Source: Pomphorhynchus laevis (taxonomy: Eukaryota > Acanthocephala > Palaeacanthocephala > Echinorhynchida > Pomphorhynchidae). From it: 64,000 nt of DNA. Location of the stretch: positions 104,684 to 168,683 of the forward strand of contig WNNJ02001055.1 of NCBI GenBank assembly GCA_012934845.2, given 5' to 3'. The notes below the pieces were generated by a model. That model had not been told where the DNA came from, searched no databases, and worked only from the letters and a program-made list of their open reading frames with translations. A program made the position numbers and the translations under genes. Position 1 is the stretch's first letter; each line of letters opens with the position of its first letter. Of the stretch, positions 1-10,929 are shown in pieces.

Positions 1-184
1 CAAAGATGATCTTAAATGTTGTAAGACGTGCATTTTTGGTAAATGTATTTGAATGACCTTTTTCAATACAGATATATATATAATTGTATCTTTTCTGTTT
101 TCTTTAATTTTTTAATGCAAACAGTAAATACTAAACGTATTACAGTAAATATTGAAAGCATTGAAGGTAAAACAAAAAACTTAC

Positions 185-322
185 ACTAATGCATTTAGCA
201 GCCACTTTTAATTCATCACGATTTATGATGACGTAATTTTCCTTATTTGAAAAGTGCTTGATGCAAAACGTAGACTTTCCAGAAGCAGGTGGACCCACGA
301 TAATAACCATTTCTTGATGTTC
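185..322 (-). CDS. PNKP: PNKP exon: start of the polynucleotide 5'-kinase domain
   Basis: This is the last exon of the gene visible in the window, 46 codons, phase 0 at both ends. It carries the Walker A loop GPPASGKST, which binds ATP for 5'-phosphorylation of DNA ends. A kinase helix with NRDEL follows, matching the NRD motif of PNKP kinases. The acceptor is CACATAG and the donor is GTAAGT. It joins in frame to the exon at 3339-3475. The rest of the kinase (Walker B, lid) must lie left of the window. No further exon could be identified with confidence in positions 1-184. The protein repairs DNA break ends in the nucleus. Confidence 0.9.
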
Positions 323-384
323 CTATGTGATCACACGATAATAATTTAGTCGACAAAATGAATTGCGACTTCAGCTAAAGTTTA

Positions 385-800
385 TTTATTATAAATAAAT
401 CAGATAACAATAAATCAGATCAGCTAACTGAGTCTACGTATATATTATAATATTATATATAATATAATATATATTATAAAAAATAATACTATATGTTTTT
501 TAAAAACAAAGATAAATAATTATAAATAATACATAATTAAAAAAGATTTTGTACATTTAATATTTACATGACGATAAAATTTATAATTTAAATAAAAAAT
601 AAAAATTAATTTTAGGAATTAATTAATAAATAATAGAAGATGCATCAGAATAAGCATTAGAGGTCATCATGATAAACTGCTATGTTATTAGGTTTCGGTC
701 CCTATTCCTCGACCTAACATAGCAGCGGGCCAAATACATGCCAATGACGTATTTTCTTTGATCAAATTTGATTATCTAGTGCATATTATTCTAATACAAA
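385..800 (-). mobile_element. Naiad-like PLE, 3' end only
   Basis: Read on the minus strand, this holds the family's end of coding sequence, the conserved 3' hairpin region (about 660-760) and the terminal ACGTAGACTC motif (about 432-441). No reverse transcriptase core is present. It lies in the last visible PNKP intron. It is recognised by similarity to the copies at 20985-21965 and 59118-60530. Confidence 0.7.
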
Positions 801-812
801 ACAAATTCTTCA

Positions 813-1125
813 TTGGTCGGTTTCATATTTGCCTCGTGTGATTATTTCAATCCTATCAGCATCACTGTACACTATACAATCAGAGTGGGTGGAGCTCATC
901 AACAGTCAGCCCACACCTACATTTTGTGTTTCGGTCATGTTTCTGTTTCTGCTGATCTCCTTGTCTCCGAAATGCTGGTTTTTATTTGGCTTAAATACCA
1001 AATTACACATTTAATGTGTTCTATATTTGGTGTGGGCGGTAACTATTATTCCCAATTTGAATCTATCACATACCGAATTTTATTATTAGTTTTTTATACG
1101 AAATGTTCACCAGACAGTAAACCAT
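813..1125 (+). repeat. solo arm of a foldback repeat family
   Basis: This is a direct-orientation, diverged copy of the arms of the foldback element at 1150-1636. Shared landmarks are the ATTGGTCGG start, the CCTCGTG block and the CTGATCTCC block. Open reading frames cross it in several frames but appear in every copy on both strands, so they are not taken as genes. Confidence 0.6.
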
Positions 1126-1149
1126 AAGCTGTATTTTTACTATTGTGAA

Positions 1150-1636
1150 TATTGCTTACACAAGACGTTATTCTTCATTGGTCGGTTTCGTATTTTCCTC
1201 GTGTGTTTCTTTCAATCCTATCAGCATCACTGTACACTACAATCAGAGTGGGTTGACCTTATCCGCAGCGAGGCCACGCCTACATTTCGTGTTTCATTCC
1301 TATTTATGTTTATACTGATCTCTCTTTTTTTAAATAAAAATAAAAAAACGAATAATAAAATTCGATGTGTGATGGGTTTGAATTCCACACCAAATATAGA
1401 ACAAATTAAATGTGTAATTTGGTATTTAAGTCAAATAAAAACCAGCATTTCGGAGACAAGGAGATCAGTAGAAACAGAAACAGACCGAAACACGAAATGT
1501 AGACGGGGACTGACTGCAGATGAGGTCCACCCGCTCTTATTACAGTGTATTGTGATGCTGAGAGAATTGAAAGAATCACACGAGGAAAATATGAAACCGA
1601 CCAATAAAAGAATACGGATCTTGTAAGCAAGATTCA
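1150..1636. repeat. foldback (long inverted repeat) element
   Basis: The left arm (about 1160-1320) and right arm (about 1400-1630) are inverted copies of each other, separated by a short AT-rich loop. Both arm ends read CATTGGTCGG or TATTGGTCGG followed by CCTCGTGTG. No transposase is encoded. It is probably a non-autonomous foldback element. Confidence 0.7.
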
Positions 1637-1639
1637 CAA

Positions 1640-1995
1640 TAACAAAACATATTGTTTATCCATAAAATGTTCTCGCTTAAGAGTGTAAATTTATTTTTAA
1701 TAATATTTTTTGTTGATTTATATATTATAAATTTAATATTTTAACAATATTTTGATGTTATATACTTCTTCATTATAATAAATATAAATAAAATGCATCA
1801 AACTTGATTGAAAATAAGCAGAAAATAATATTGTCGTACCAATAATACCTAGTTTCAGTATTTCTGATAGATGTCATACTACTAGGAAAACAAAGTCCAC
1901 ATGTCATTACTAACTTGATAGTTAAACAAATCATATCAGATAACAGAGTCTACGTATTTTATACGATATAAATATTTAAAATAAATACAATTAAT
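1640..1995 (-). mobile_element. internally deleted Naiad-like element (5' leader joined to C-terminal tail)
   Basis: On the minus strand a leader module (starting near ACGTAGACTC, about 1960) is joined directly to the last codons of the family's reverse transcriptase ORF (about 1660-1720). GIY-YIG and reverse transcriptase are missing. A near-identical copy lies inverted at 50955-51240. In the longer array the same leader precedes the GIY-YIG region (58900-59117), which is why it is read as a 5' end. Confidence 0.6.
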
Positions 1996-3338
1996 AATAA
2001 ATAATAAGTAAATATAAAAGATTTTATACAATTTATATTTATATAACAATAGAATTTATTATTAAAATTAAAAATATCAAGATATTAAAATATAATCCAA
2101 ATGCGGCGTGTCAAGCAATGATTGCGCGATACTAATCAACAATACATCAATAATATTACAACAATATAATAACCAACAATAATAAAAAATAATTATATAA
2201 TGCTTCATCATTTTTAAGGATTGCATTTATATTATCTCTTAACATTTTTATTAGAGATGATATATATACTTCTTGATTACGACAAATCATAATTTGTAAC
2301 AGTCTGCGTGACTGCTAATAATTAAAATGCGAATGTAACAGAGTAATCTTAATAAATTAAAAACTGAAAAAAATGAGCGTCGGCATACTTCCACGAAAAA
2401 TTGAAAAATATTTCATAGCTTTTAAGTGAAAATATATAAATTTTAGCTTTTAAAAAAATTAAAAGTGAACTATAAAACACATTTTATTTATAGATGTTGG
2501 CAATCTTGTCTTTCGTATTTAAAAATAATTTAAATTGCCTTATTAAGAGATTAAATGTATTAATTGATGTTTTATTAACATATATCAAAAAGAAAACCAA
2601 AATTGAAACTCAACTAGCTTAGCAACACACCATACAAAGTGAAGACAAGCAATCGATTTCCGATAGAATAATAGTACCATTTATGATGGTAATTTATACA
2701 TTTCCGACATTATATACAAAAGACATTATATGCATAAAAAGTCATCAATTGATTTAGCTAATTTATCATCCACGGGTTATTTTATTCGTTGGCGATATAA
2801 ATTAAAATGTAGACAAAACGCCATCAACCCCAAGGCTCGAATAGCATTTTGACTGTCGGTCATTGTTTTTAATTTAATACAGTACTTTGACTAGTCTGAG
2901 GCCAGTCTGATTGGTATATATATATATATATATATATATGTGCCAATGTAGATAAACCGTGTGCATTAAGTGGTGTTGACTCATTTCAGTCTTATCTGTT
3001 AAACGATGTGGATTGCGATTTTATCTAATTATTTAAATTATTAATTCTATCGATTATTTATCGCAAATCCATTGAACTAGGATAAACCCGTAAAAATCGA
3101 TAGATTATTATTTCGTCTTCATTGTAAAAGTATGCAGATGATAAAATCATTGACAGCATGTCTTAAAGATTTTTATCAAGTACCGATGCTTTATCGAAAC
3201 TATTACTAATATAATTAGTGCCAAAACGTTGCTAGTGTCAGAGTTGCGCTAATTTCCTACCTGGAAATCGAATACATTATTGCCGACGATTCAATTATAG
3301 AAAATTACCAATATATTAACACTAATTATACCCGTTAC
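1996..3338. other. intron sequence, no gene seen
   Basis: AT-rich intron of PNKP. It holds a short (TA)n run at 2915-2939. I see no coding exon or recognisable element. Confidence 0.6.
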
Positions 3339-3475
3339 CGTTAAAATGACATCTACACAATCATTAGATTCTGCTCCGATGCTTGTTTTTATGTATTCCT
3401 TTGGATTAAATGAGCCATAATCGAACGTATTGCATATTTGTTCGTTAAGAAAAAACTCCTCCGGCGTTTTGAACG
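3339..3475 (-). CDS. PNKP: PNKP exon: linker between phosphatase and kinase domains
   Basis: The exon is 137 nt (phase 1 in, phase 0 out). It follows the acceptor CTATTTCAG and ends before GTAACG, a weak donor. It begins with the AFKTPEEFF block. This matches the conserved F-x-TPEEFFL motif that closes the PNKP phosphatase domain. An NPKEY segment follows and leads into the kinase. Both splice phases agree with the neighbouring exons, which is strong support for the model. Confidence 0.9.
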
Positions 3476-3633
3476 CTGAAATAGTTAAGAAAAGAAAATA
3501 TACGCTTTAAAAAGAATAAAAAAAGTTGTATTCATAGAATATGCGTGAATCTGCAAATATACTGACCTACATAAAACAAGTATTGATTCTAGCAAATGTT
3601 GGGTATGTGCTATTCATCACGCATATATATGCG

Positions 3634-4330
3634 AACAACGTCTAGTGGTTTACTCTGATGATACCACAGCCCTGTTCTCTGAACGCAGGTGCAAAGACGT
3701 AGTCTCGGACATCAACCGATTATTTTTTAAGATTAAGAGACCAGTTACCAAAGTCTAATCTTATTTTAAACTCCTCCAAATCGCATGTGGTTGTCTTTCA
3801 TGGCGCCCCTGCAACAAAGCAAAAACTTATGAGATTAGCACTCTCTACTCTCTCCTCCATTTTGACTAATCAACCCCTTCCTGTCTTCACGAGTCGAGTA
3901 AAATACCTGGGGTATTTTACTCGACTCGTGAAGACGGGCCCAACATCTGTCATTCAAAGAGAAAACCCAGGTGCGCCTCTGGGGGTGCTTGGGCTATCTT
4001 AGGATTGGTCTTCTTTTCAAGATGACGTCCCCCAGAACAAAGACTAAGGTTTCTAAGGCTCTTCATATCCCGCTTACCGAGCATTGTCCGCCTCGATTGG
4101 ACTCTTCAGGGGGAGGGGTAAAAGACTCCAGGTGGTTAGGTCGAAAGCGGCGTGTTGGATTGGTTGGAGGGCTCAGATCCCACTGGACCTAAGGCCATGA
4201 AGATGATGGAAGAAGTGGACTAGTTTTTCGGGTAGACGATGATTTCTGACGGCTTTTTTTCCTATATTTGTTTTAATTCTATTTTTCCTATGTATTATTT
4301 TTGTAAAGAAAATCATTATTATTCAAATTG
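3634..4330 (+). mobile_element. Jockey-like retrotransposon, 5'-truncated and rearranged
   Basis: The sequence matches the 3' part of the intact element from about 19540 onward. It starts just before the YADD motif region and ends in a short A-rich and ATT-rich tail. Frameshifts break the reading frame. Roughly 110 bp of the parent (after 19800) is missing and replaced by an inverted copy of the preceding bases. It lies in a PNKP intron, on the strand opposite to the gene. Confidence 0.85.
3883..3935. repeat. perfect palindrome, 25 bp arms
   Basis: The arms 3883-3907 and 3911-3935 are exact reverse complements around the spacer TGG. The left arm is normal element sequence. The right arm is its inverted copy at a deletion junction. 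Confidence 0.95.
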
Positions 4331-5367
4331 AGTAAACTCTTGAAGTATGCACATAGTATATTACTTTATGTACATACCATAGTGAAAATTACATTAGTCT
4401 CTTGATTGATAACCTAGCTGAATTCAAATAGTAAAATTTCACCATAAAGGAACCCGTAATAATAAACTCGTGAGCGAATTATAGAAATTTATATTTTTAC
4501 ATAAAAAAATAATAATACTGGAATATCTTATAGGAAAGTCTGCATAATATTATTTGTATCAGACTTCAAAATTCACGCACTTACTCAGTCGACACTTTTT
4601 TTACTGTTAAACTTTTTTAAATCATTACAGTAGGCAAACAGTGTGAGAGGTAGAAAAATCATAATCGAGGATTCGCTACCAAGATCATTCTTCGTTTCAG
4701 TGCATTTATAACTTCAGATGTTTATCACAGTATTTAACACAGTGCGCAACTGTTCAACTTTCCGTGTTCACCAGTATTAAACAATTATACAACGCTTTTG
4801 TACTGTTCTTGTAATTGATATTCGTTTAAAATAAGTCTTGGATTAAAAAACCTTTGGACATAATCGAAAATATGACGAGAAACATACTCCTTGAAGATAA
4901 AGTGTAAGCTTGGTGAATCAAAGTAGGTAAATATTATCGAATTAATGAGTTCACTTTTGGCATTATTCATATCCGCATGCAGCTATTCCAGGAGTAAAAG
5001 TAATTATATCAAAACAATTAATGAATAATTGATCCTTGTTTAAGTAAAAGCAGGGATGTTTAAAATAATTTAAAATCGACGTCTAGCAAAATATATATTA
5101 ATGAAAAAGTTCATTATATAAAATTACGCTATTGTATGAGATCAGAGTAAAAACATTCACATAAAATAATTAAAGCCGAATATTACTTAAAAAACCATTA
5201 GTTCTAAACAGGAATGGTGTTTGGAAAAAATCTATTTTTTTCAATTCAAATGTAGAAAATGGATTAAAATCAATTATTACTTAAACCCATCATTTCCTAT
5301 TTGGAATGATGTATGACAAGAAATCTATTCTTTCCTATTCAAATGATAAATTACAATATTTCAAAAC
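4331..5367. other. intron sequence, one doubtful small ORF
   Basis: PNKP intron. On the minus strand 4785-4970 encodes 61 residues starting at an ATG (MNNAKSE...). It has no recognised domain and no splice context I can support, so it is not called as a gene. Around 5190-5345 are two diverged copies of a segment containing TTTGGAA and TCTATT. Confidence 0.5.
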
Positions 5368-5625
5368 GAAAAAGTTGGACTGGGATAATTGTTTATTTTA
5401 ATAATTGAAGGCAAAGTCCAACTCAAAGTTATTTAAAACTTTTTTCAATATTTGAGCAATTATTTGATGCCATCTTTAGGCATATTGAAATCAGTTTATT
5501 GTTGTAAATCAACTTAGCAATCTGACATATAATTAACTGACTGCAGATGGCATCAAATAGTTGCCGAAATATTGAACAGAGTTTTACTTTCTTTGTGCAG
5601 GACTTGTCCTTTAATTATCCAAATA
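5368..5625. repeat. foldback MITE-like element
   Basis: Arms of roughly 90-100 bp face each other. The left arm contains GGATAATTG, CAAAGTCC, TTCAATATT and TTTGATGCCATCT. The right arm has the inverse of each block. There is no coding capacity. Confidence 0.7.
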
Positions 5626-5701
5626 ATAAATTACAATAGAACAGTTAAAATTAAAAATTAGCTATCAATTGAAGCAACATTGCAATCCAGATGTTACATA
5701 C

Positions 5702-5822
5702 CAATGTTGATATTTTCCGCAAATTTACGGTCGGAACAAGAGAAATCCTTCTTCCTACCAGGTTTCCAATTTGCACACCTTCCTGCGGCATCACCAACGT
5801 AAATTGAGTTCTCCTTATCTAT
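5702..5822 (-). CDS. PNKP: PNKP exon: phosphatase domain, core
   Basis: The exon is 121 nt (phase 0 in, phase 1 out), with acceptor CTTTATAG and donor GTATGT. It contains IYVGDAAGR followed by [11 protein letters not shown] and [10 protein letters not shown]. These match the most conserved stretch of the PNKP 3'-phosphatase, a HAD-fold domain. The YVGDAAGR block supplies the acidic residue of HAD motif IV. The gene continues into 3339-3475 across a 2.2 kb intron that holds the truncated retrotransposon. Confidence 0.95.
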
Positions 5823-5883
5823 CTATAAAGATAAAAAAACAATTATTGTTGGTAATAGACTGCAATAATTAAATTGTCATTAC

Positions 5884-5973
5884 TTCTCCGCCATTTAATA
5901 TATTTTTGCATAAAAAATCCCATGAAGCAATCCAAGGCTTTCTATAGATATTGTCGCTGGTAATCAACAAAAC
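5884..5973 (-). CDS. PNKP: PNKP exon: phosphatase domain, lysine motif
   Basis: The exon is 90 nt, exactly 30 codons, phase 0 at both ends. The acceptor is TTATTTAAG and the donor GTAATG. It encodes VLLITSDNIYRKPWIASWD. The YRKP motif holds the conserved lysine of HAD motif III, and G/S-x-W follows as in other PNKP proteins. The intron to the next exon is only 61 nt. Confidence 0.93.
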
Positions 5974-6189
5974 CTTAAATAAAATAAATTAGATGAGCCA
6001 TTCTGATTAAGTGCAATGTATTGCATTGAAAGAAGAAGAGTATCTAAGTATATCACGATTACGAAGCTTAAATTATTAAAACTGAGCAATCAATATTTCA
6101 AGCGTTTTAGATTCCCAGATCTAAAGCGTACATATTTCAAAAAAGTAAATTGCATGTTTCCAGGAAACAAGCAATTGCGTGAATCCGAA

Positions 6190-6740
6190 TATGATTTTCT
6201 ATTGTTGAACTGCAGGAAATGAGAAGAGCACAAAAACCAAGAGCATGCTACCATCATATAATGTATGATTATATAATTGTTTAAATAATTAATTATTTAA
6301 ATTAATTATTTTTCTATTGTTCACAAAGATATGGAAACGATAATATCATAAAATACAAACACATACCAACATCAGATATTATGTATGATTAAATAATGAT
6401 TTATTTAAAATAATTATTTTTCTATTGTTGAACGACAATAAAAAGAGAAGATCACAAAGCCAATAATATCAGATTATGTATGATTAAATAATTATTTAAA
6501 TAATTAGATAATTAATTATTGAAATTAATTATTAAAATTAATTATTTTTCTATTGTTAAACGAAAAAAAACGATATTACAAAAGTCATTTTTATTGTTAA
6601 ACGGCATAAACGAGAATGATACAAAATACATGCTAACTTCAGATAAAGTATTATTAATCAATTATTTAAATTAATTAAATATAAATTATTATTTTTATTG
6701 TTGAACGAGTAAAAACGAGAAGAGCAAAACATACAAAAAC
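6190..6740. repeat. diverged tandem repeat, about 110-130 bp period
   Basis: About four to five degenerate units, each with TTTTTCTATTGTT-GAACGA, an AGAAGA/CACAAA stretch, CATCAGAT and ATGTATGATTAAATAAT. Unit length varies because of AT-rich expansions. It lies in a PNKP intron. Confidence 0.6.
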
Positions 6741-7489
6741 ATAACATCAATTAATGAAATGTTACGAACAAGCTATCTGAAATGAATCAAGCCGGCATAT
6801 TCCAGTAAATATACTCTGCTTTTGCAAAAAGCAAAGTATATTCAAAGATGTGACAGTGAAGCTATGAATGCTAAGTCAGTAAAAAATAAGATAATCAACA
6901 GCTATCAAGTAAAACTAAAAATATAGTTTTGATATATTTGATTGTATCGCTCGAATTATATCGAAAAGCAAAATTTCCTATAACTCAATTTAGTCCAACT
7001 CAATTGACTATCAGTTATCAATTTAGTACAACTTAATACTCATAATATCCCATAAGTTGAAATTATGAAATTTCTCAGATTTTGGATTTTTTGAGGTTTT
7101 TAAATAACTGCCAAATGTCATTATTAGAATATCTAGGTATGACTAAATGTATAATCAATCAGAAGATAATTCACATTTCAAGTTTTAAGTTGGCTAAACT
7201 GCATAATAAAATATTTACAGTTGCTAATTATTATATAATCTCATTCACTGATCTTTTATCGGGATTCTGGCTTAACTGCTCTGTGCAACAGTGGATTTGT
7301 GATATTATCATAATCAAAGACATAACAGAGCCAACATTTAAAATGAAAGTAATGATGTAGTTAATCACATCTGTATCAACCATATCGTTATATATGGAGT
7401 TTATGTAGATATCTGATGAAATCCACTCGTAAAAATTGATATAAAAGGTAAAACCAGATTCAGCGTTTTAATATAAGTATAGTGCTCAC
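6741..7489. other. intron sequence, no gene seen
   Basis: AT-rich PNKP intron. A plus-strand frame at 7082-7360 is open but has no recognisable domain and is treated as chance. Confidence 0.5.
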
Positions 7490-7668
7490 CATAATAGGTA
7501 TGTCTAGTTGTTCAATTAGTGCGTTAAGTTTACACGTAAGGTCAGTTAGTTTTACGCGTCCTTTACTCACGCCATTCTGATTCGAAATTATTACAATCAA
7601 GGACTTTCGATCTACCTCCTTTAATTTTTGAGGGATACAACTGTACAAAAATTTCCAATCAAATGGTC
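7490..7668 (-). CDS. PNKP: PNKP exon: phosphatase domain, HAD motif II
   Basis: The exon is 179 nt (phase 1 in, phase 0 out). The acceptor TTTTATTTTAG precedes GPFDWKFLY, and the donor is GTGAGC. With the first exon it restores FPTGPFDW, which corresponds to the FPTG-x-x-DW block of PNKP. IVIISNQNGVSKG matches HAD motif II (T/S-N-Q-x-G) of the 3'-phosphatase. It lies 15.3 kb from the first coding exon. Confidence 0.95.
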
Positions 7669-8423
7669 CTAAAATAAAATCGAAACATTAATTCATTAAT
7701 TGCAGAGAGCAAAATGAAAAAGAACATTATGCTAGCAATAAAAGAGTGTATAAATATAATTAGTAATTTAATCTTCACGTGAGAGACGGTTTAAATTAAA
7801 AACATCAGAAATAAAAAAACAATTTAAATCTTTAAAATGGTTCAGTATAATTTGAAGAAATTGAAATGGACGATTGATCTTATAAGTAACGATATCAGAT
7901 GTCGGTTTAGTACTATATTGTTAATAGTTTTCATAATCAAATAATTTCAAAATGATATATTAAATAATTTAGCAAATTATTTGCTTTTTACCAGAGCGTA
8001 TAAATTTATGCAGCTGTCTGTGCTACAAACAAAATTATTATCCGAATATAATAAGGTCGGTACTGAAGGTTTGTACTGTTTTCCGAGCATAGGTGGGCTA
8101 CTGCAGTACGCAGTAAATTCGTTTGTTGTTTAGAATTTGGAGGACAGAAAATACAAATATTCTTACGACATTTATTATCCAATAATACACTGTCGTTTCT
8201 CAAAGGTTCATCACTGATGAAACTTAGGAAATCAGTCGCTCGAATTTATTAAGAACATTGGTACGCAGAAACTACATATGTCTTTTAATTTAGTTGAGTG
8301 AGTGGACTTGCTAAACTATAGTAAGTTTAAATGTATTTAAGTGTGTATGTATTTTTTGGATCGACTAATCTACTAAATGTATATACTCAAGTTGACAATA
8401 TTATAACTACACAAGATATCACT
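7669..8423. other. start of PNKP intron 1, no gene seen
   Basis: AT-rich. A minus-strand open frame at 8006-8203 contains CIFCPPNSK and several cysteines, but shows no recognised fold and no good splice frame. Confidence 0.5.
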
Positions 8424-8665
8424 AGAAATTTGAAAATTGTTATTGATGACACTTTCATGCTGATCCATATGTGAAATTTGGGAATTGATGTTGATGACAC
8501 AAACATACTGATCCATGTGTGAAATTTGGGAATTGCTGTTGATGACACAAACATACTGATCCATGTGTGAAATTTGGGAATTGCTGTTGATGACACTTTC
8601 ATACTGATCCATATGTGAAATTTGGAAATTGTTGTTGATGACACTTTCATACTGATCCGTACGTG
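8424..8665. repeat. 48 bp minisatellite, about five units
   Basis: Units begin at TGATGACAC at 8444, 8492, 8540, 8588 and 8636, exactly 48 bp apart. Each contains ACTGATCCAT and AATTTGG-AATTG. The period is a multiple of three, so the minus strand stays open and spells a repeating 16-residue unit starting MDQY. A lone diverged unit sits near 8775-8815. Confidence 0.9.
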
Positions 8666-8701
8666 AATCTTATTCCTTTGTGGAACCTTGCGATTTTATA
8701 T

Positions 8702-8764
8702 AATAAATTGAAAAGACCGCTGATAAAATACTCGGTACCAGCTACATTTCAATGTAAACGAGAT
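8702..8764. repeat. direct repeat, left copy (right copy 9693-9753)
   Basis: Both copies read AATAAATTGA..AGAC-GCTGATAAAATACTCGG-ACC and continue for about 60 bp with some mismatches. They bracket the LINE fragment at 9065-9665. Confidence 0.75.
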
Positions 8765-9064
8765 GAATTCGTACTAGCAATTCGGGAATTGTTGTTGATG
8801 GCACTTTCATATTGAATCTATTCGTGAATCTTATCCCTTTGTGAAGCTTGCAATTTTTTTTATTACTAATCTTAGACATATCTTTATATAATTTATATAA
8901 AAAAATATAGTATATATTTATATAAATATATACTTTATATAATATCTTTATATATTTATATAATTTAAAAAAAAATAATCTTAGACAACAAAATAAGCGA
9001 AAGTTCAAAGTTGCATCACTAATACTAAAATAATAAAAGAATAGAACAAAACCTAAGTCATTCA

Positions 9065-9665
9065 TGGCCTCTAACAGGTGTTGCTTAAATTCGTGTAGTG
9101 TTTGAAATAATTATCGTGTCATCTAGGCTATTCCATTAAGAGGTAACTCACTGGGAATACTGTATAGTCTATGAGCGGATGAGTATGTGATGTCTAAAAG
9201 TAAACTTGTGCCCACGTAGATCTGAAGGATTCCGGAGATCAAGTATGGCACAAAGAGCATAGGCAGGATTACTGAGGATCAACCCCGCCAATCTCATATC
9301 AGTCATATCTGGCAGTGTTTGTAATAAAATCAGTCACAGAGTCTTTATTCTATCCGCATAGCTCGACGATCTTAATGGCTTGAACAGCTTTGTTGCCCGA
9401 CGTAGTACCCTTTCAAATTATTTATTTCAGCTTCAAATCGGGGATATATGTACTGTAATTCATATAGCAAGTGACTCAGAACAAATGCATGTATTAAGGG
9501 GGAACGAATTGATCTCTATATTTTAAGGTCGTCTGCAAAAAGCAACGAAGCTGAATTTAAAAAATTAGGCAGATCATTGACTTATATAAAGAACAGGATA
9601 GGACCAAGTACAGACCCTTGTGGAACTCCTACATTATATCCATCCCAATAAGCGAATACTCGAGA
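9065..9665 (-). mobile_element. decayed LINE reverse transcriptase fragment
   Basis: Translating the minus strand gives the RT motif B block GVPQGSVLGPILF, then LLFADDL (motif C). Downstream, with stops, come the C-terminal blocks RATKLFK-L, the thumb-like AD-RIKTL and the closing LWNSL. This order is typical of CR1/Jockey-group LINEs. Several stops and frameshifts make it non-functional. Confidence 0.75.
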
Positions 9666-9753
9666 AATTGATAAGAAATTGTAATTTTGTACAATAAATT
9701 GATAAGACTGCTGATAAAATACTCGGCACCGGAACATTTTAATGTGAACGAGG

Positions 9754-10399
9754 TCAAATTAATAGCCTTGAACGAAGTCCTCGACATTTTGCAAAATCAT
9801 GAAGACAATTGAGTAGCTTTCTTTATGCATTTCAATTGCAGAGCTTATATTTGACTTAAGTTGAACTTCAGCTTCTGATAATTGATCGGTCGCCATGCAG
9901 TAAATTGTTTATGGAGTCGATGGATATTGACTCAAAGTAATTGTGTTCAAATTAATAATCAACGAGTACGTAGAGGCATTAGTTAAAAAATGTTTAAGAG
10001 CATGACAAGCTTCCTCGCCATTTTTGAAATTCTCACCGAGCAGGACAGGCATAGAAACTATTATATGTCAAAGGAAATAATCGGTATTGGTGATCGAACA
10101 AAGTTTTGATCAAAAGTACTTTATTTACTAAATGAATTGGACGAGCGAATAAAATGATTTCATACAAATTAATATAATTGTTAATTAAATCCTTTGTATT
10201 TATTGTATTTTATCTCTGTGAGCAGTAGAAATAGACGTTAAAGGCTATTATAAAAAATAAAATAATTTATGGTAGAACAACAGTTCTAAAATATTTCTAA
10301 ATATATTATATATTTAGAAATATTATAGTATAAAAATTCAAAAGATATATGCCCTCCGTATTTAAATGACTTGAACGGTGTATACTTGATGACTGAGAA
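9754..10399. other. intron sequence, no gene seen
   Basis: AT-rich PNKP intron 1. No coding or repeat signal that I can support. Confidence 0.5.
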
Positions 10400-10770
10400 G
10401 GCTTAGCGCATTGCCCTTATAGGCACTTCAAAGATTAAACTTCAAAAATCATTGTTAAGAGATCAAGTGACTAATATTGTTGACAATATGTTACGTATTA
10501 TGGAAGATCTACAAGGCAAAGGTGCTTCGTTATGGATCTTCACATATCCTACAAGTTATAGTCTGACTCGAGTAAGCAATGTAGAATTTCGCGACGCACT
10601 TGAGCGCGATATAAAAGACTACCATTAAACACGCCTTCTCATTGCCCCTGCGGTGAACATAATACTCTGGATTACTCACTTACCTGTCCCATCGGATGTC
10701 ATCCATCGATAAGACATGATTCGATTAGTGATATCATTTCGAACACCTTAACATAAAAATATAATGTGCA
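10400..10770 (+). mobile_element. C-terminal fragment of a retroelement polyprotein (C-x-C-G type)
   Basis: Plus-strand translation, with stops and shifts, gives VEFRDAL, then SHCPCGEHNTLDYSL, TCPIG and PSIRHDSISDI. I recognise this arrangement (RDAL, HCPCG, D-SL-CP-GG-P-IRHN) from the C-terminal part of a family of LINE-type polyproteins common in invertebrates. The clade is not certain. Confidence 0.6.
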
Positions 10771-10929
10771 AAAAAAGCCAACACCTCAAGGACGTTTATG
10801 GGAGGACGTAAGAAGACAGCCACGACCGACACCAAATGTGCTCAACTACAAGTACAGTGCTCGACACAAGATTGCAGCGTCTAGACTACAATAGCATGCG
10901 ACAACAGTAAGTCTAAAGAAGAATTCCTA

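Noticed and set aside
1-79. A further PNKP kinase exon on the minus strand (reading with TKNARLTTF)
   Set aside because: It resembles the region after the DNTN motif, but the expected VVIDN block is missing and no acceptor with the right phase is convincing.
813-1630. Small protein genes in overlapping frames
   Set aside because: The same frames appear in both arms of a foldback repeat and on both strands. They are by-products of the repeat.
8006-8203. Cys-containing open frame on the minus strand
   Set aside because: No recognised domain, and it lies within the PNKP intron without compatible splice sites.
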